Of a stretch of 13,804 nt of DNA, positions 5,650 through 12,466 are shown in pieces. Origin of the DNA: DAIDAN01 sp049303335 (GTDB lineage Archaea; Aenigmatarchaeota; Aenigmatarchaeia; Aenigmatarchaeales; DAIDAN01); contig JBAQNA010000014.1 of NCBI GenBank assembly GCA_049303335.1, forward strand, positions 1 to 13,804. The letters run 5' to 3'. Position 1 is the first letter of the stretch; each line of letters opens with the position of its first letter. The notes under the pieces were generated by a model. That model was not told where the DNA came from and searched no databases. It worked only from the letters and a program-made list of their open reading frames with translations. Position numbers and translations under genes: made by a program.

Positions 5650-6995
5650 TGTCAGTCCACCCGATCGATTACCGCTACGGCTCGCAGGAGATGAGGGCCG
5701 TCTTTGACGAGGAGAAAAGATTGGAACAGCAGCTGCGCGTCGAGGCCGCGCTCGCGGAAGCGCTGGCTGACTTGGGAAAGATTCCGAAAGAAGCGGCGCA
5801 GAAAATAAAGGAAAAGGCAAACACGCGCGACGTGAAACTGGATGTTGTGAAAAAGATTGAGGAAGAAACTAAGCACGATGTGATGGCTTTGGTGAAGGCG
5901 CTGACGGAGCAGTGCGGCGATGCGGGAAAATACGTGCATCTGACAGCGACAAGCTACGATATCGTTGATACCGCGCAGGCTTTGCAAATAAAGGAAGCTC
6001 TTGAGATTCTGCTTGAAAAAAGCAAGGATCTTTTGAAAAGCGCGCTCGCTGTTGCCGAGAAGCACAAGGAACTCGTGATGATTGGAAGGACTCACGGGCA
6101 GCACGCGATACCGATAACGTTCGGCTTCAAAATCGCGAATTATGCCGACAAAATCGGGGATGGAATCGCAAGAATGGAGCAGAACAAGAAATATATAATC
6201 GGAAAGTTTTCCGGAGCTGTTGGAACTTACGCGGCGCAGCAGCTTTATGACTTGGGAGACGAGCTTGAAAGAAAAGTAATGGAAAAGCTTGGCATTGTTC
6301 CCGCGGACATAAGCACGCAGGTTGTGGCGCGGGAGAATCTTGCAAGGATTATAAGCGATGTTATAATCTTTTCATGCACGCTTGAGCAGATTGCAAAAGA
6401 AGTACGGAATCTCCAGCGCACCGAAATATCCGAGGCAAGCGAGCCTTTCGGCAAGCAGCAGGTCGGCTCATCGACAATGGCGCAGAAAAGGAACCCGATA
6501 AACGCGGAAAACATCTGCAGCAACGTGCGGATAATACGCTCCTGCATGCAGCCAGTCCTTGAGAACATAGCTCTTGAGCACGAGCGGGACCTCACAAACT
6601 CCGCAAGCGAGCGCTCGCTTTTGCCAACTGTTTTCATTCTCGCGGACGATGCGGTTTCACGCACAAACAAAATCTTGAAGGATGTTGTCGTGTTCCCTGA
6701 AAACATGAAAAAGAATCTTGAGCTTTCCGGCGGAACCATAATGGCGGAGGCGGTAATAACGGAACTTGTGAAGCGCGGAATGGGAAGGCAGGACGCGCAC
6801 GAGCTGCTCCGCGAAAATTCAATGCGCGCGTTTTCCGAAGGCCGAAATCTGAAGGAACTGCTTTTGTCCGATGCAAAAGTTGGAAAATATCTGAACGCGG
6901 CAGAGCTGGAAAGCATAATGGATTACAAAAATTATATTGGCTTGTCTGTCCGGAAGACGGAGCAGATAATAAAAAAGTGGGGAGGCGTGATATAA
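5649..6995 (+). CDS. purB: Adenylosuccinate lyase PurB
   Basis: PurB is a fumarase-superfamily lyase. It splits SAICAR to AICAR plus fumarate, and adenylosuccinate to AMP plus fumarate. The 448-aa product has KHDVMALV (75-82), TATSYDIVDTA (99-109), RTHGQHA with H149 (147-153), and the superfamily signature GSSTMAQKRNP (273-283) carrying the catalytic serine loop. The common MPxK of this loop is MAQK here, still within the general G-S-x2-M-x2-K-x-N pattern. It is coupled by one-base TAATG overlaps to purE before and purP after. Confidence 0.95.
   Translation: MSVHPIDYRYGSQEMRAVFDEEKRLEQQLRVEAALAEALADLGKIPKEAAQKIKEKANTRDVKLDVVKKIEEETKHDVMALVKALTEQCGDAGKYVHLTATSYDIVDTAQALQIKEALEILLEKSKDLLKSALAVAEKHKELVMIGRTHGQHAIPITFGFKIANYADKIGDGIARMEQNKKYIIGKFSGAVGTYAAQQLYDLGDELERKVMEKLGIVPADISTQVVARENLARIISDVIIFSCTLEQIAKEVRNLQRTEISEASEPFGKQQVGSSTMAQKRNPINAENICSNVRIIRSCMQPVLENIALEHERDLTNSASERSLLPTVFILADDAVSRTNKILKDVVVFPENMKKNLELSGGTIMAEAVITELVKRGMGRQDAHELLRENSMRAFSEGRNLKELLLSDAKVGKYLNAAELESIMDYKNYIGLSVRKTEQIIKKWGGVI
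6981..6991 (+). promoter_or_regulatory. Ribosome-binding site that sets the purP start
   Basis: GGAGGCGTGAT closely matches the complement of the 16S 3' end and ends 3 nt before ATG 6995. This favours ATG 6995 over ATG 6977. Confidence 0.7.
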
Positions 6996-8125
6996 TGATC
7001 CAGAGAAAAGAGATGCAGGATGCTGCGAAATCATACAAGAATGTCACGATAGGCGTTCTTGGTTCGCACTCCGCCGAGGAAGTCGGGATTGCCGCAAAAT
7101 CCGCCGGATTCAAGACGGTTGTCGTCTGCCAAAAAGGAAGGGAGGTGCTTTACGCGAAGCACAACAGTTTTCTTTTTGATCATATAATAATTCTTGACAA
7201 GTTCAGTGACATCACAAAGCCGGAAATCCAGGAAAGGCTGAAATCCCTGGGAACGATATTCATACCGAACAGATCGTTTTCCGTTTACACCGGTTATGAC
7301 AAAATAGAAAACGAGTTTGCCGTGCCGATGTACGGCAACAGGATTATACTGCGCGCGGAAGAGAGAAATGAAATTAGGAACCAGTATTGGCTGCTTGAGA
7401 AGGCGGGAATAAGGATTCCGAAAAGTTTTGCAAACCCCGAGCAGATTGACAGGCTGTGCATCGTAAAAGTCCAGCAAAAGGACAAGCCGCTCGAACGCGC
7501 TTTCTTCTATCCATCTTCGCCTGCGGAGTATGAAAAAATGTCGCGCGAGCTTTTGGCAAAAGGAATAATTGACGAAGCCGCGCTGAAGGCCGCAAGAATA
7601 GAGGAATATGTGCTCGGACAAAAGTTCAACGCGAACTTCCAGTCCTATGGGCTGAAAAGCGTTTTCGGGAATTTTGATTTCGTGGGCTTTGACGACAGGA
7701 AGCAGACAAACCTTTCAGGCTTCCGCGACCTTCCCGCGAGGGAGCAGCTTGCGGTGAACGTCACGATAAAAAACGAGGAAGTCGGCCATTACGGACTGAC
7801 CATGCGCGAATCATACAAGCCGCTCGTCTATGAGGCTGCGGAAAAGTTTTTGAACGCCTGCGAAAAAGAATTCCCGCCGGGCTTGTTCGGGCTTTTTGCG
7901 CTGCAAGGAGCGCTGTCGGAGGACGCGGAAACTCACAAGATGGAATTTTTTGTTTTTGACGTGAGCCCGCGAATACCAGGCTGTCCCTGCGTAGGGCCGA
8001 CGTCCCCGGAAATGCGAAGGCTGTCGCTGAAGATGAAAAAAGACATCCAGACTCCGCTGGACTTGGTCATGGCTGAAATAAAATATGCGTTTGAAAACGG
8101 GTTGCTGGGAGAGATAGTTACATGA
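6995..8125 (+). CDS. purP: PurP-family FAICAR synthetase (PurP2-like)
   Basis: PurP is the archaeal ATP-grasp enzyme that makes FAICAR from AICAR, formate and ATP, replacing the folate-dependent PurH step. The 376-aa product shows the N-terminal domain (GVLGSHSAEEVGIAAKSAGF), IFIPNRSFSVYTGYD, MYGNRIILRAEERNE, IEEYVLGQKFNANF, LSGFRDLPAREQLA, and the C-terminal EIKYAFENGLLGEIVT. In place of the RxxGGTN loop I recall from Methanocaldococcus PurP, it has SPRIPGCPCVGPTSPEMRR. That resembles the PurP2 paralogue group. Being the only PurP in an otherwise complete block, it probably does perform this step, but this is inference. ATG 6995 follows a strong ribosome-binding site and overlaps the purB stop. 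Confidence 0.85.
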   Translation: MIQRKEMQDAAKSYKNVTIGVLGSHSAEEVGIAAKSAGFKTVVVCQKGREVLYAKHNSFLFDHIIILDKFSDITKPEIQERLKSLGTIFIPNRSFSVYTGYDKIENEFAVPMYGNRIILRAEERNEIRNQYWLLEKAGIRIPKSFANPEQIDRLCIVKVQQKDKPLERAFFYPSSPAEYEKMSRELLAKGIIDEAALKAARIEEYVLGQKFNANFQSYGLKSVFGNFDFVGFDDRKQTNLSGFRDLPAREQLAVNVTIKNEEVGHYGLTMRESYKPLVYEAAEKFLNACEKEFPPGLFGLFALQGALSEDAETHKMEFFVFDVSPRIPGCPCVGPTSPEMRRLSLKMKKDIQTPLDLVMAEIKYAFENGLLGEIVT

Positions 8126-8134
8126 TTATAAAAA
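8126..8134 (+). promoter_or_regulatory. TATA-like box before purC
   Basis: TTATAAAAA starts right after the purP TGA (8123-8125) and lies about 32 nt before ATG 8162. It could give purC an internal promoter in addition to read-through. Confidence 0.4.
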
Positions 8135-8161
8135 GGGAAATAATTCAGCATAGGTGATTCC

Positions 8162-9202
8162 ATGAAAGTCCTGAGAATTCACGAAGGCTCCGCGAAAGAC
8201 ACCTTAATCTACAATGAGCCAACGGAAAAAGAAGGCGAAGGCGTTTTCGAGTTTCTTGATTACTTTTCGATTTTCGACTGGGGGCGCTTTTTGGACAGCC
8301 CGATAAAGTTCAAGGGAATCGCAATGGCTGCCATCGCGAGAAAGCATTTCGAGCTCCTCCAAAAAGAAGGAATAAAAACGCACTACCTCGGAATGGAAAG
8401 CCCGAGCAGGATGAAAGTTGCAGTTGTGAAAATACCGGAGGCTTACAAGAACCTTGCGCCGGGATCAAGAAACTGCCTTCTCCCGATTGAAATAATCTTC
8501 AGGATTTACACGCATCCGGAAAGCTCCGACTTGAGAAAGATAAAAGACGGCAGGAGAACTTTTCAGGAGCTTGGATACGATGAGATGCCCGAGCCGAACA
8601 AAAAACTGCCGAGCGTGAAAATGAGCTACTCCACGAAGCTTGAGCCTGAAGACAGACTTCTGACAAGGGAAGAGGCGCGAATTCTCGCAGGGCTGACGCA
8701 GGCGGAGATGGACAATCTTGAAGCGCTTGCGCTGAAGACAAACGATATCATAACAAAAAATTCCGAAGCCGCAGGGATGATACACTACGACGGGAAGATA
8801 GAGGTTGCGCGGGACTCGGAAGGCGAGTTCATGATTGTGGACGTGCTAGGCACTTTGGACGAGGACAGGTTCATGCTTGATGCCGGCGATGGAAAGTTTG
8901 TCGACGTGAGCAAGCAGTTCCTGCGGAACTGGTATATAGCAAACGGCTGGAAGGCAAAAGCAGACGCCGCGAAAAAGAAAGCCGATGTCGGGGCGGACTG
9001 GACAACATTATGCGAGCCGCCGCCGAAGCTGGAGAAAAGGATAAGCGCGCTGATGACGGAGATGTATCTTGCGGACGCGGAAACTAGGACCGGCGAGAAG
9101 ATTGGCGACAGGCTCGGAGTGAACGTCCGGACGATAAAAGAAGTTGCGAGGGAAATGCTAGAGCTTCAGGAAGCGCACAATTCGGGAAAATTGCAGCTCT
9201 GA
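8162..9202 (+). CDS. purC: SAICAR synthetase PurC (long form)
   Basis: PurC ligates aspartate to CAIR using ATP, giving SAICAR. The 346-aa product has EGSAKD (8-13), FSIFDWG (35-41), KGIAM (51-55), GIKTH (70-74), LLPIEIIFR (106-114), STKLEPEDR (157-165), DGKIE (210-214), VDVLGTLDEDR (226-236) and FLRNWY (253-258). It is about 100 residues longer than compact PurC. The C-terminal part from about 259 contains CEPPPKLEKRISALMTEMY and a charged helical tail, as in long-form enzymes. The start is ATG 8162 behind GGTGAT, three bases upstream. It lies 36 nt after purP, the last gene of the block, and completes the steps AIR to FAICAR. Confidence 0.92.
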   Translation: MKVLRIHEGSAKDTLIYNEPTEKEGEGVFEFLDYFSIFDWGRFLDSPIKFKGIAMAAIARKHFELLQKEGIKTHYLGMESPSRMKVAVVKIPEAYKNLAPGSRNCLLPIEIIFRIYTHPESSDLRKIKDGRRTFQELGYDEMPEPNKKLPSVKMSYSTKLEPEDRLLTREEARILAGLTQAEMDNLEALALKTNDIITKNSEAAGMIHYDGKIEVARDSEGEFMIVDVLGTLDEDRFMLDAGDGKFVDVSKQFLRNWYIANGWKAKADAAKKKADVGADWTTLCEPPPKLEKRISALMTEMYLADAETRTGEKIGDRLGVNVRTIKEVAREMLELQEAHNSGKLQL

Positions 9203-9206
9203 TAGG

Positions 9207-9214
9207 CTTAAATA
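9207..9214 (+). promoter_or_regulatory. TATA-like box for the 57-aa small gene
   Basis: CTTAAATA lies five bases after the purC stop and predicts transcription from about 9238, just before ATG 9245. Confidence 0.45.
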
Positions 9215-9244
9215 TTTTTATTTGCAATATTCAACAGCGATTTT

Positions 9245-9418
9245 ATGGATTATATCACTGCAGTATTGCTGTATTTAAGAAATAAGGCGAGCAAATGGCA
9301 TGCGCTCGATAAATTTTGGGCTGAACAATATGAAAAAGACTATGTTATTCATCATGAAAATCCTTGGGAAAAATCCGTTTCAGCTTATAAAGCGCAAGAG
9401 GCAAGAATGAAGATATAG
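9245..9418 (+). CDS. 57-aa small protein, unknown function
   Basis: ATG 9245 to TAG 9416-9418 encodes 57 residues starting MDYITAVLLYLRNKASKWHA and ending EARMKI. It is rich in Trp, Tyr, His and Lys, with a short hydrophobic N-terminal helix (residues 3-11) too short to cross a membrane. A TATA-like box lies about 31 nt upstream and a weak GCGAT ribosome-binding site 4 nt before ATG. Codon use is AT-rich like the other orphans. No family is recognised. Support is the promoter spacing and an open frame between two well-defined genes, so it may be non-coding. Confidence 0.45.
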   Translation: MDYITAVLLYLRNKASKWHALDKFWAEQYEKDYVIHHENPWEKSVSAYKAQEARMKI

Positions 9419-9446
9419 CAATTGATTAAGGAATAGAAATTTCAAG

Positions 9447-9454
9447 CTTTAAAT
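9447..9454 (+). promoter_or_regulatory. TATA-like box for the coiled-coil membrane protein
   Basis: CTTTAAAT is centred about 27 nt before ATG 9478, consistent with a leaderless transcript. Confidence 0.45.
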
Positions 9455-9477
9455 CCTTTTCTCCCGAAAATAAACGA

Positions 9478-10056
9478 ATGCCCATGCGAAAACTTTTCTG
9501 GCTTTTGTCCGCGGCCATTATAGCGCTCTTTATAATCCAGACTCTCGGCTATTTTAGCGCAACAGAAATAATAATAGCTCTTCTTCTTTTGGACGTCGCC
9601 GTAGTGGAATTTAGCAGGCAGGAAGACAAGCACGCGGTGGAAACCCAATTAAAGCCGGAGCTCATCGCGAGAGTTGGGAACGTGGAAAAGCTATGCACCA
9701 ATATGCTGTCCTCTATAAACGCTCTGCCTACGGTAGAACACTTTTACCAGATAGCCGAGCAGAAGATAGGCGAGCACGGAGCAAGTCTGAGGGAGGAAAT
9801 AAAGGACGACCTGGACAGGCTCGCGAAAAAGGCGGTTGACATCGAGAACAGGCTTTTTGAGATGAGAAAAACGGTCGCGTCCGGAATCGGCGGCATTGAC
9901 GACAGGCTGCGCTCGCTGGAAACCGGAAAATGGACAATCGAGTCCGAGGATGAAGAAGACAAGGAGGAGGTTGCGATTGGCGAGGAAAATTTCGAATCGC
10001 CTTCACCTGCGCTGGAAGAGGTTGTCTACGGCGAAGGCGCGGCGATAATGGAGTGA
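9478..10056 (+). CDS. Membrane-anchored coiled-coil protein, unknown function
   Basis: The 192-aa product has two adjacent N-terminal hydrophobic segments (about residues 5-22 and 27-44) joined by a short turn. A long charged helical region follows (about 45-150) with heptad-like spacing and VDIENRLFEMRKTVASGIGG. The tail (about 153-192) is very acidic, with SEDEEDKEEVAIGEE. The likely topology is a membrane hairpin with the coiled coil in the cytoplasm. No enzymatic motif is seen and I name no function; a scaffold or membrane-organising role is only a guess. GC content is like the core genes. ATG 9478 fits a leaderless start; ATG 9484 is the alternative. It converges with the minus-strand orphan, with five bases between stops. 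Confidence 0.7.
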   Translation: MPMRKLFWLLSAAIIALFIIQTLGYFSATEIIIALLLLDVAVVEFSRQEDKHAVETQLKPELIARVGNVEKLCTNMLSSINALPTVEHFYQIAEQKIGEHGASLREEIKDDLDRLAKKAVDIENRLFEMRKTVASGIGGIDDRLRSLETGKWTIESEDEEDKEEVAIGEENFESPSPALEEVVYGEGAAIME

Positions 10057-10071
10057 AAAATTTATATTTTT
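10056..10071. terminator. Bidirectional T-rich terminator candidate
   Basis: AAAAAT-TTAT-ATTTTT is an inverted repeat that joins two convergent stop codons. It offers a T-run on each strand, which is enough for intrinsic termination in many archaea. Confidence 0.4.
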
Positions 10072-10343
10072 GCGGCAAAAGCTTCTTTAGTTAGCATATA
10101 TCGGTTGTCTCCGATTTTTTTAAAGAAACCGAATTCTACCAACTCTTCCGCATATTTCACAAATTCTTGAAAAAAGCTGTGATATGCACCAGCATAAGTA
10201 TCTTGATGAGTTGCCCGCTCCATTTTAGTATCTTTTACGGATTCTTCAAGCAATCTTTTAGCTTCATCACTCATTACAGGCTTTGCTATCAGATTCATCA
10301 TCCAATCCCGATATGAAACATTTTCATTTATCATATTAATCAT
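10062..10343 (-). CDS. 93-aa orphan downstream of dph6
   Basis: The product starts MINMINENVSYRDWMMNLIA and ends with a compact segment EFGFFKKIGDNRYMLTKEAF that reads like a small winged or beta-hairpin end. The middle is helical and charged (DEAKRLLEESVKDTKME). No Cys, membrane segment or known family is seen. It follows dph6 after 23 nt on the same strand, so it may be cotranscribed. A TATA-like AATTTAAGG at 10355-10363 lies too close to the start for a normal promoter unless the true start is further in. Composition is AT-richer than dph6. Confidence 0.55.
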   Translation of the reverse strand: MINMINENVSYRDWMMNLIAKPVMSDEAKRLLEESVKDTKMERATHQDTYAGAYHSFFQEFVKYAEELVEFGFFKKIGDNRYMLTKEAFAAKI

Positions 10344-10366
10344 TTGCTTCGCATCCTTAAATTCTT

Positions 10367-11050
10367 TTATTTTTCTTTTCTAACCAACTTCGCGTCCTTT
10401 ATCAAAAGCTTTCCGCTGTTTGTTTTCTTGTCCCAGACTTTTTCCGAATCCGTTATCTCAATCCTCCTCTGGAAGAGCGGGCAGTCCAAGACAAGGCTCT
10501 CGTATTCGCCGCCCTCGCCCGCGATGTTTATGCCGTATTTCTTTTTCAGCTGCTTCAGCTCTTTCAGCGCTTTCAGGTCGATTTTTCTTCCGAGCCATTT
10601 CTCGCCGAGGCCTTCCGCCGCGACGGCTGTCAGGATTATTTCAAATCCGGCATCAATCATCTTTTTCAAAAGCTTCCCCTGGTCCATTCCCCACAGCGGC
10701 GTTTCCACCTTAAGTGAAAGTTCGTCACACACTTTCTTGACGCGCTCGTTCTGGTATTTGCTTGCAATCGCGCCAGCTAGAACGCCTTCAATATTCAGGC
10801 CTTTCAAAAGCTTTTTCAAATCCTCGACTTCCTTTTCCTTTTCGCCGGCGCTTCTTTTCGAAACCAGCTGGATTCCGAGGCACTGCGACTGGAGAAACGC
10901 CATTCCGATATTCGGGGTATGATACATGAAGCTGTCCTGGTTTTCCGAAATTACTGTGGCAAGATATTTCACTTGATGCCCCGCCTGCTTCGCGAGATAA
11001 ATCGAGAAAGTGGAATCCTTCCCACCGGAAAAAAGCGCTGCGAGTCTCAT
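10367..11050 (-). CDS. dph6: Diphthine-ammonia ligase Dph6
   Basis: Dph6 catalyses the last step of diphthamide synthesis, the ATP-dependent amidation of diphthine on elongation factor 2. The 227-aa product opens with MRLAALFSGGKDSTFS, the PP-loop ATP-pyrophosphatase motif (SGGKDS at 8-13). Family motifs follow: FMYHTPN (41-47), GAIASKYQNERV (93-104), PLW...D (118-123), EGLGEKWLGR (146-155) and GEGGEYESLVLD (178-189). Length and N-terminus match archaeal one-domain enzymes. A TATA-like box lies about 25 nt upstream, so the start may be leaderless. dph2 is at the left end of the window. Confidence 0.92.
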   Translation of the reverse strand: MRLAALFSGGKDSTFSIYLAKQAGHQVKYLATVISENQDSFMYHTPNIGMAFLQSQCLGIQLVSKRSAGEKEKEVEDLKKLLKGLNIEGVLAGAIASKYQNERVKKVCDELSLKVETPLWGMDQGKLLKKMIDAGFEIILTAVAAEGLGEKWLGRKIDLKALKELKQLKKKYGINIAGEGGEYESLVLDCPLFQRRIEITDSEKVWDKKTNSGKLLIKDAKLVRKEK

Positions 11051-11070
11051 AAGAAAAATTGGGAAGAAAG

Positions 11071-11080
11071 GTTTAAAAAG
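11071..11080 (-). promoter_or_regulatory. TATA-like box for dph6
   Basis: On the minus strand this reads CTTTTTAAAC, centred about 25 nt before ATG 11050. It lies 16-25 nt downstream of the TGA of the next orphan gene on the same strand. Confidence 0.45.
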
Positions 11081-11096
11081 AAAAGCGGTTTGCCCT

Positions 11097-11501
11097 TCAG
11101 ACTTTTTTCGGATTAAAATTATACGCGCGTATCTTTTTTGGTTCTATCTCATGTAATAAAATACCTTCTTCTGGATATTTTATTTTACCTCTCGGTTGTT
11201 TTATTTTACCTCTCATATATTCTGAATGTAATTTTCTTACATAATCTGTCATGTATCCTTTAAATTCTTCTTTAAAATCATAATGTAATATTTCTTTGAC
11301 AGATTCATCTTTCTTGGGGTTGTAACAGCTACGATGTATGTACACATTTGTTCTTTCTCCGCCTATATTTTGAAGTATAAAACCGTCGACAGGCCAAGTA
11401 AATAAATTTCCTAATGCTTGTTCAAAGTCTCCTGTAGTAAATATGCATCCAAAACCTTCTATAAATTCAGATCCTGTTATTTTTTCAATTTCTCTACTCA
11501 T
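11097..11501 (-). CDS. AT-rich orphan divergent from tbp
   Basis: The 134-aa product starts MSREIEKITGSEFIEGFGCI. ATG 11501 is chosen because GGTGAT lies 4 nt before it; the frame extends to 11528 but without that support. It is soluble, with aromatic and Gly residues in the first half (TTGDFEQALGNLFTWPVDGF) and a very basic second half. A tandem peptide repeat RGKIKQP / RGKIKYP sits near the C-terminus, encoded by a 21-bp DNA repeat. No known family. It is strongly AT-rich beside GC-rich dph6 and tbp. Its TATA box is only about 15 bp from that of tbp. Confidence 0.6.
   Translation of the reverse strand: MSREIEKITGSEFIEGFGCIFTTGDFEQALGNLFTWPVDGFILQNIGGERTNVYIHRSCYNPKKDESVKEILHYDFKEEFKGYMTDYVRKLHSEYMRGKIKQPRGKIKYPEEGILLHEIEPKKIRAYNFNPKKV
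11178..11214. repeat. Tandem 21-bp repeat inside the orphan gene
   Basis: TTTTATTTTACCTCTC occurs at 11178-11193 and 11199-11214, a period of 21 bp (7 codons). This gives the repeated RGKIK peptide on the minus strand. Confidence 0.7.
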
Positions 11502-11550
11502 GTAAATCACCATTTTATTAAAAATCAATACTACTGTAATGTGAGTAAAT

Positions 11551-11560
11551 CTATTTAAAC
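11551..11560 (-). promoter_or_regulatory. TATA-like box for the orphan divergent from tbp
   Basis: On the minus strand this reads GTTTAAATAG. It predicts transcription from about 11529 and a 28-nt leader holding the GGTGAT ribosome-binding site before ATG 11501. Confidence 0.45.
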
Positions 11561-11567
11561 CCTTCGC

Positions 11568-11587
11568 CCTTATATACCTTTATAAGG
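11568..11587 (+). promoter_or_regulatory. tbp promoter with inverted TATA repeat
   Basis: CCTTATA (11568-11574), spacer TACCTT, TATAAGG (11581-11587) form a 7-bp inverted repeat that contains two TATA-like boxes (11569-11576 and 11579-11586). Either could place the start of transcription near 11600-11610, ahead of ATG 11627. Confidence 0.5.
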
Positions 11588-11626
11588 CTCTTTTATGTAT
11601 AATAGTTACCTAAATGCGTGATTTTT

Positions 11627-12166
11627 ATGGCTTTTCATATCAAAATCGAGAACGTGGTGGCGTCGATCACGCTGAATGTTCCTGTCCAGCTGGACAAGCT
11701 GGTCACCACGCTGGAAAGCATCGAATACGAACCTGAACAGTTTCCCGGGCTTGTTCTCCGCTTGAAAAACCCGAAAGCCGCGATTCTTATTTTCTCCTCC
11801 GGAAAGCTCGTGTGCACGGGCGCGAAAAGCCCAAAGGACACGAACGAGGCTGTCGCGAAAGTCGTGACAATGATAAGGAAGGCGGGAATAAAGGTTCCGC
11901 GCGAATACACCGTGACCGTGGAGAACATAGTCGCCTCGGCGAGGCTTGAGCGCGACCTTAACCTCGACACCATCGCTTTCGAGCTTGAGAACGCGGAATA
12001 CGAGCCTGAGCAGTTTCCGGGTCTGGTTTATAGGATGGACGACCCGAAAGTCGCCTTCCTACTTTTCGGCTCAGGAAAAATCGTTTGCACGGGCGGGCGC
12101 ACGATAGCGGACGTTAACCGCGCAGTCGAGAAGCTTGACAAGAAGCTGAAGTCGATGGGAAGTTAA
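11627..12166 (+). CDS. tbp: TATA-box-binding protein
   Basis: TBP binds and bends the promoter TATA box and recruits TFB and RNA polymerase. The 179-aa product is the usual two-fold repeat: residues about 5-90 and 97-179 each contain EYEPEQFPGL, a basic or acidic turn, and (I/L)xFxSGK(L/I)VCTG. The N-terminal halves read ENVVASITL and ENIVASARL, as in archaeal TBPs. ATG 11627 (MAFHIKIENV) is chosen because GTGAT lies 4 nt upstream; the GTG at 11618 is part of that site. The gene is monocistronic and faces an orphan gene across a compact divergent promoter. Confidence 0.95.
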   Translation: MAFHIKIENVVASITLNVPVQLDKLVTTLESIEYEPEQFPGLVLRLKNPKAAILIFSSGKLVCTGAKSPKDTNEAVAKVVTMIRKAGIKVPREYTVTVENIVASARLERDLNLDTIAFELENAEYEPEQFPGLVYRMDDPKVAFLLFGSGKIVCTGGRTIADVNRAVEKLDKKLKSMGS

Positions 12167-12190
12167 AAGGAAGAAGTGTGGAAATTTATT

Positions 12191-12427
12191 TCATCTTAAA
12201 CTCTTTTGGAAATAATCTTGGGCAGTTTTAACTATAACGCTTCTGGAGAAGCCTTGTTTCTTTCCTTTTACCATATCAAATATGTCGCTCAATGTATTTC
12301 TTGAAGGAATATAGTTCTTGTCAAAACTCTTGAAATAATTAGTTACAATTTCGACAAACTCTCCGGGAGTCATTCCGCTAATTCCGCAGTAAATCTTATT
12401 GTCAGGTTTATACGAAAGACTTTTCAT
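12191..12427 (-). CDS. 78-aa AT-rich orphan downstream of rps3ae
   Basis: The product starts MKSLSYKPDNKIYCGISGMT and is basic and soluble, with one Cys (residue 14) and a C-terminal helix (VIVKTAQDYFQKSL). No family is recognised. It has its own TATA-like box 33 nt upstream, directly on the rps3ae stop codon. The box lies in a 19-bp block identical to one before the 13694 gene. It converges on tbp, with 24 bp between the stops. Confidence 0.55.
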   Translation of the reverse strand: MKSLSYKPDNKIYCGISGMTPGEFVEIVTNYFKSFDKNYIPSRNTLSDIFDMVKGKKQGFSRSVIVKTAQDYFQKSLR

Positions 12428-12447
12428 ACAATCAAAATAGTTTTGAA

Positions 12448-12466
12448 AGAAAAAGCATTTAAGCTT
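12448..12466 (-). promoter_or_regulatory. Promoter block identical to 13717-13735
   Basis: The minus-strand TATA-like GCTTAAATGC (12455-12464) is embedded in a 19-bp sequence found identically at 13717-13735. It abuts the rps3ae TAA (12465-12467) and is centred 33 nt before ATG 12427. Confidence 0.5.

Noticed and set aside
6245..6916. 223-codon minus-strand open frame opposite purB
   Set aside because: purB is unambiguous in this region and the antisense translation is low-complexity Ser/Phe/Arg, typical of a GC-rich shadow frame.
6977..6994. Upstream purP start at ATG 6977
   Set aside because: It overlaps purB and contains the GGAGGCGTGAT ribosome-binding site that points to ATG 6995.
10344..10922. 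192-codon plus-strand open frame opposite dph6
   Set aside because: Dph6 motifs are complete on the minus strand; the plus frame is Ser/Phe-rich shadow sequence.
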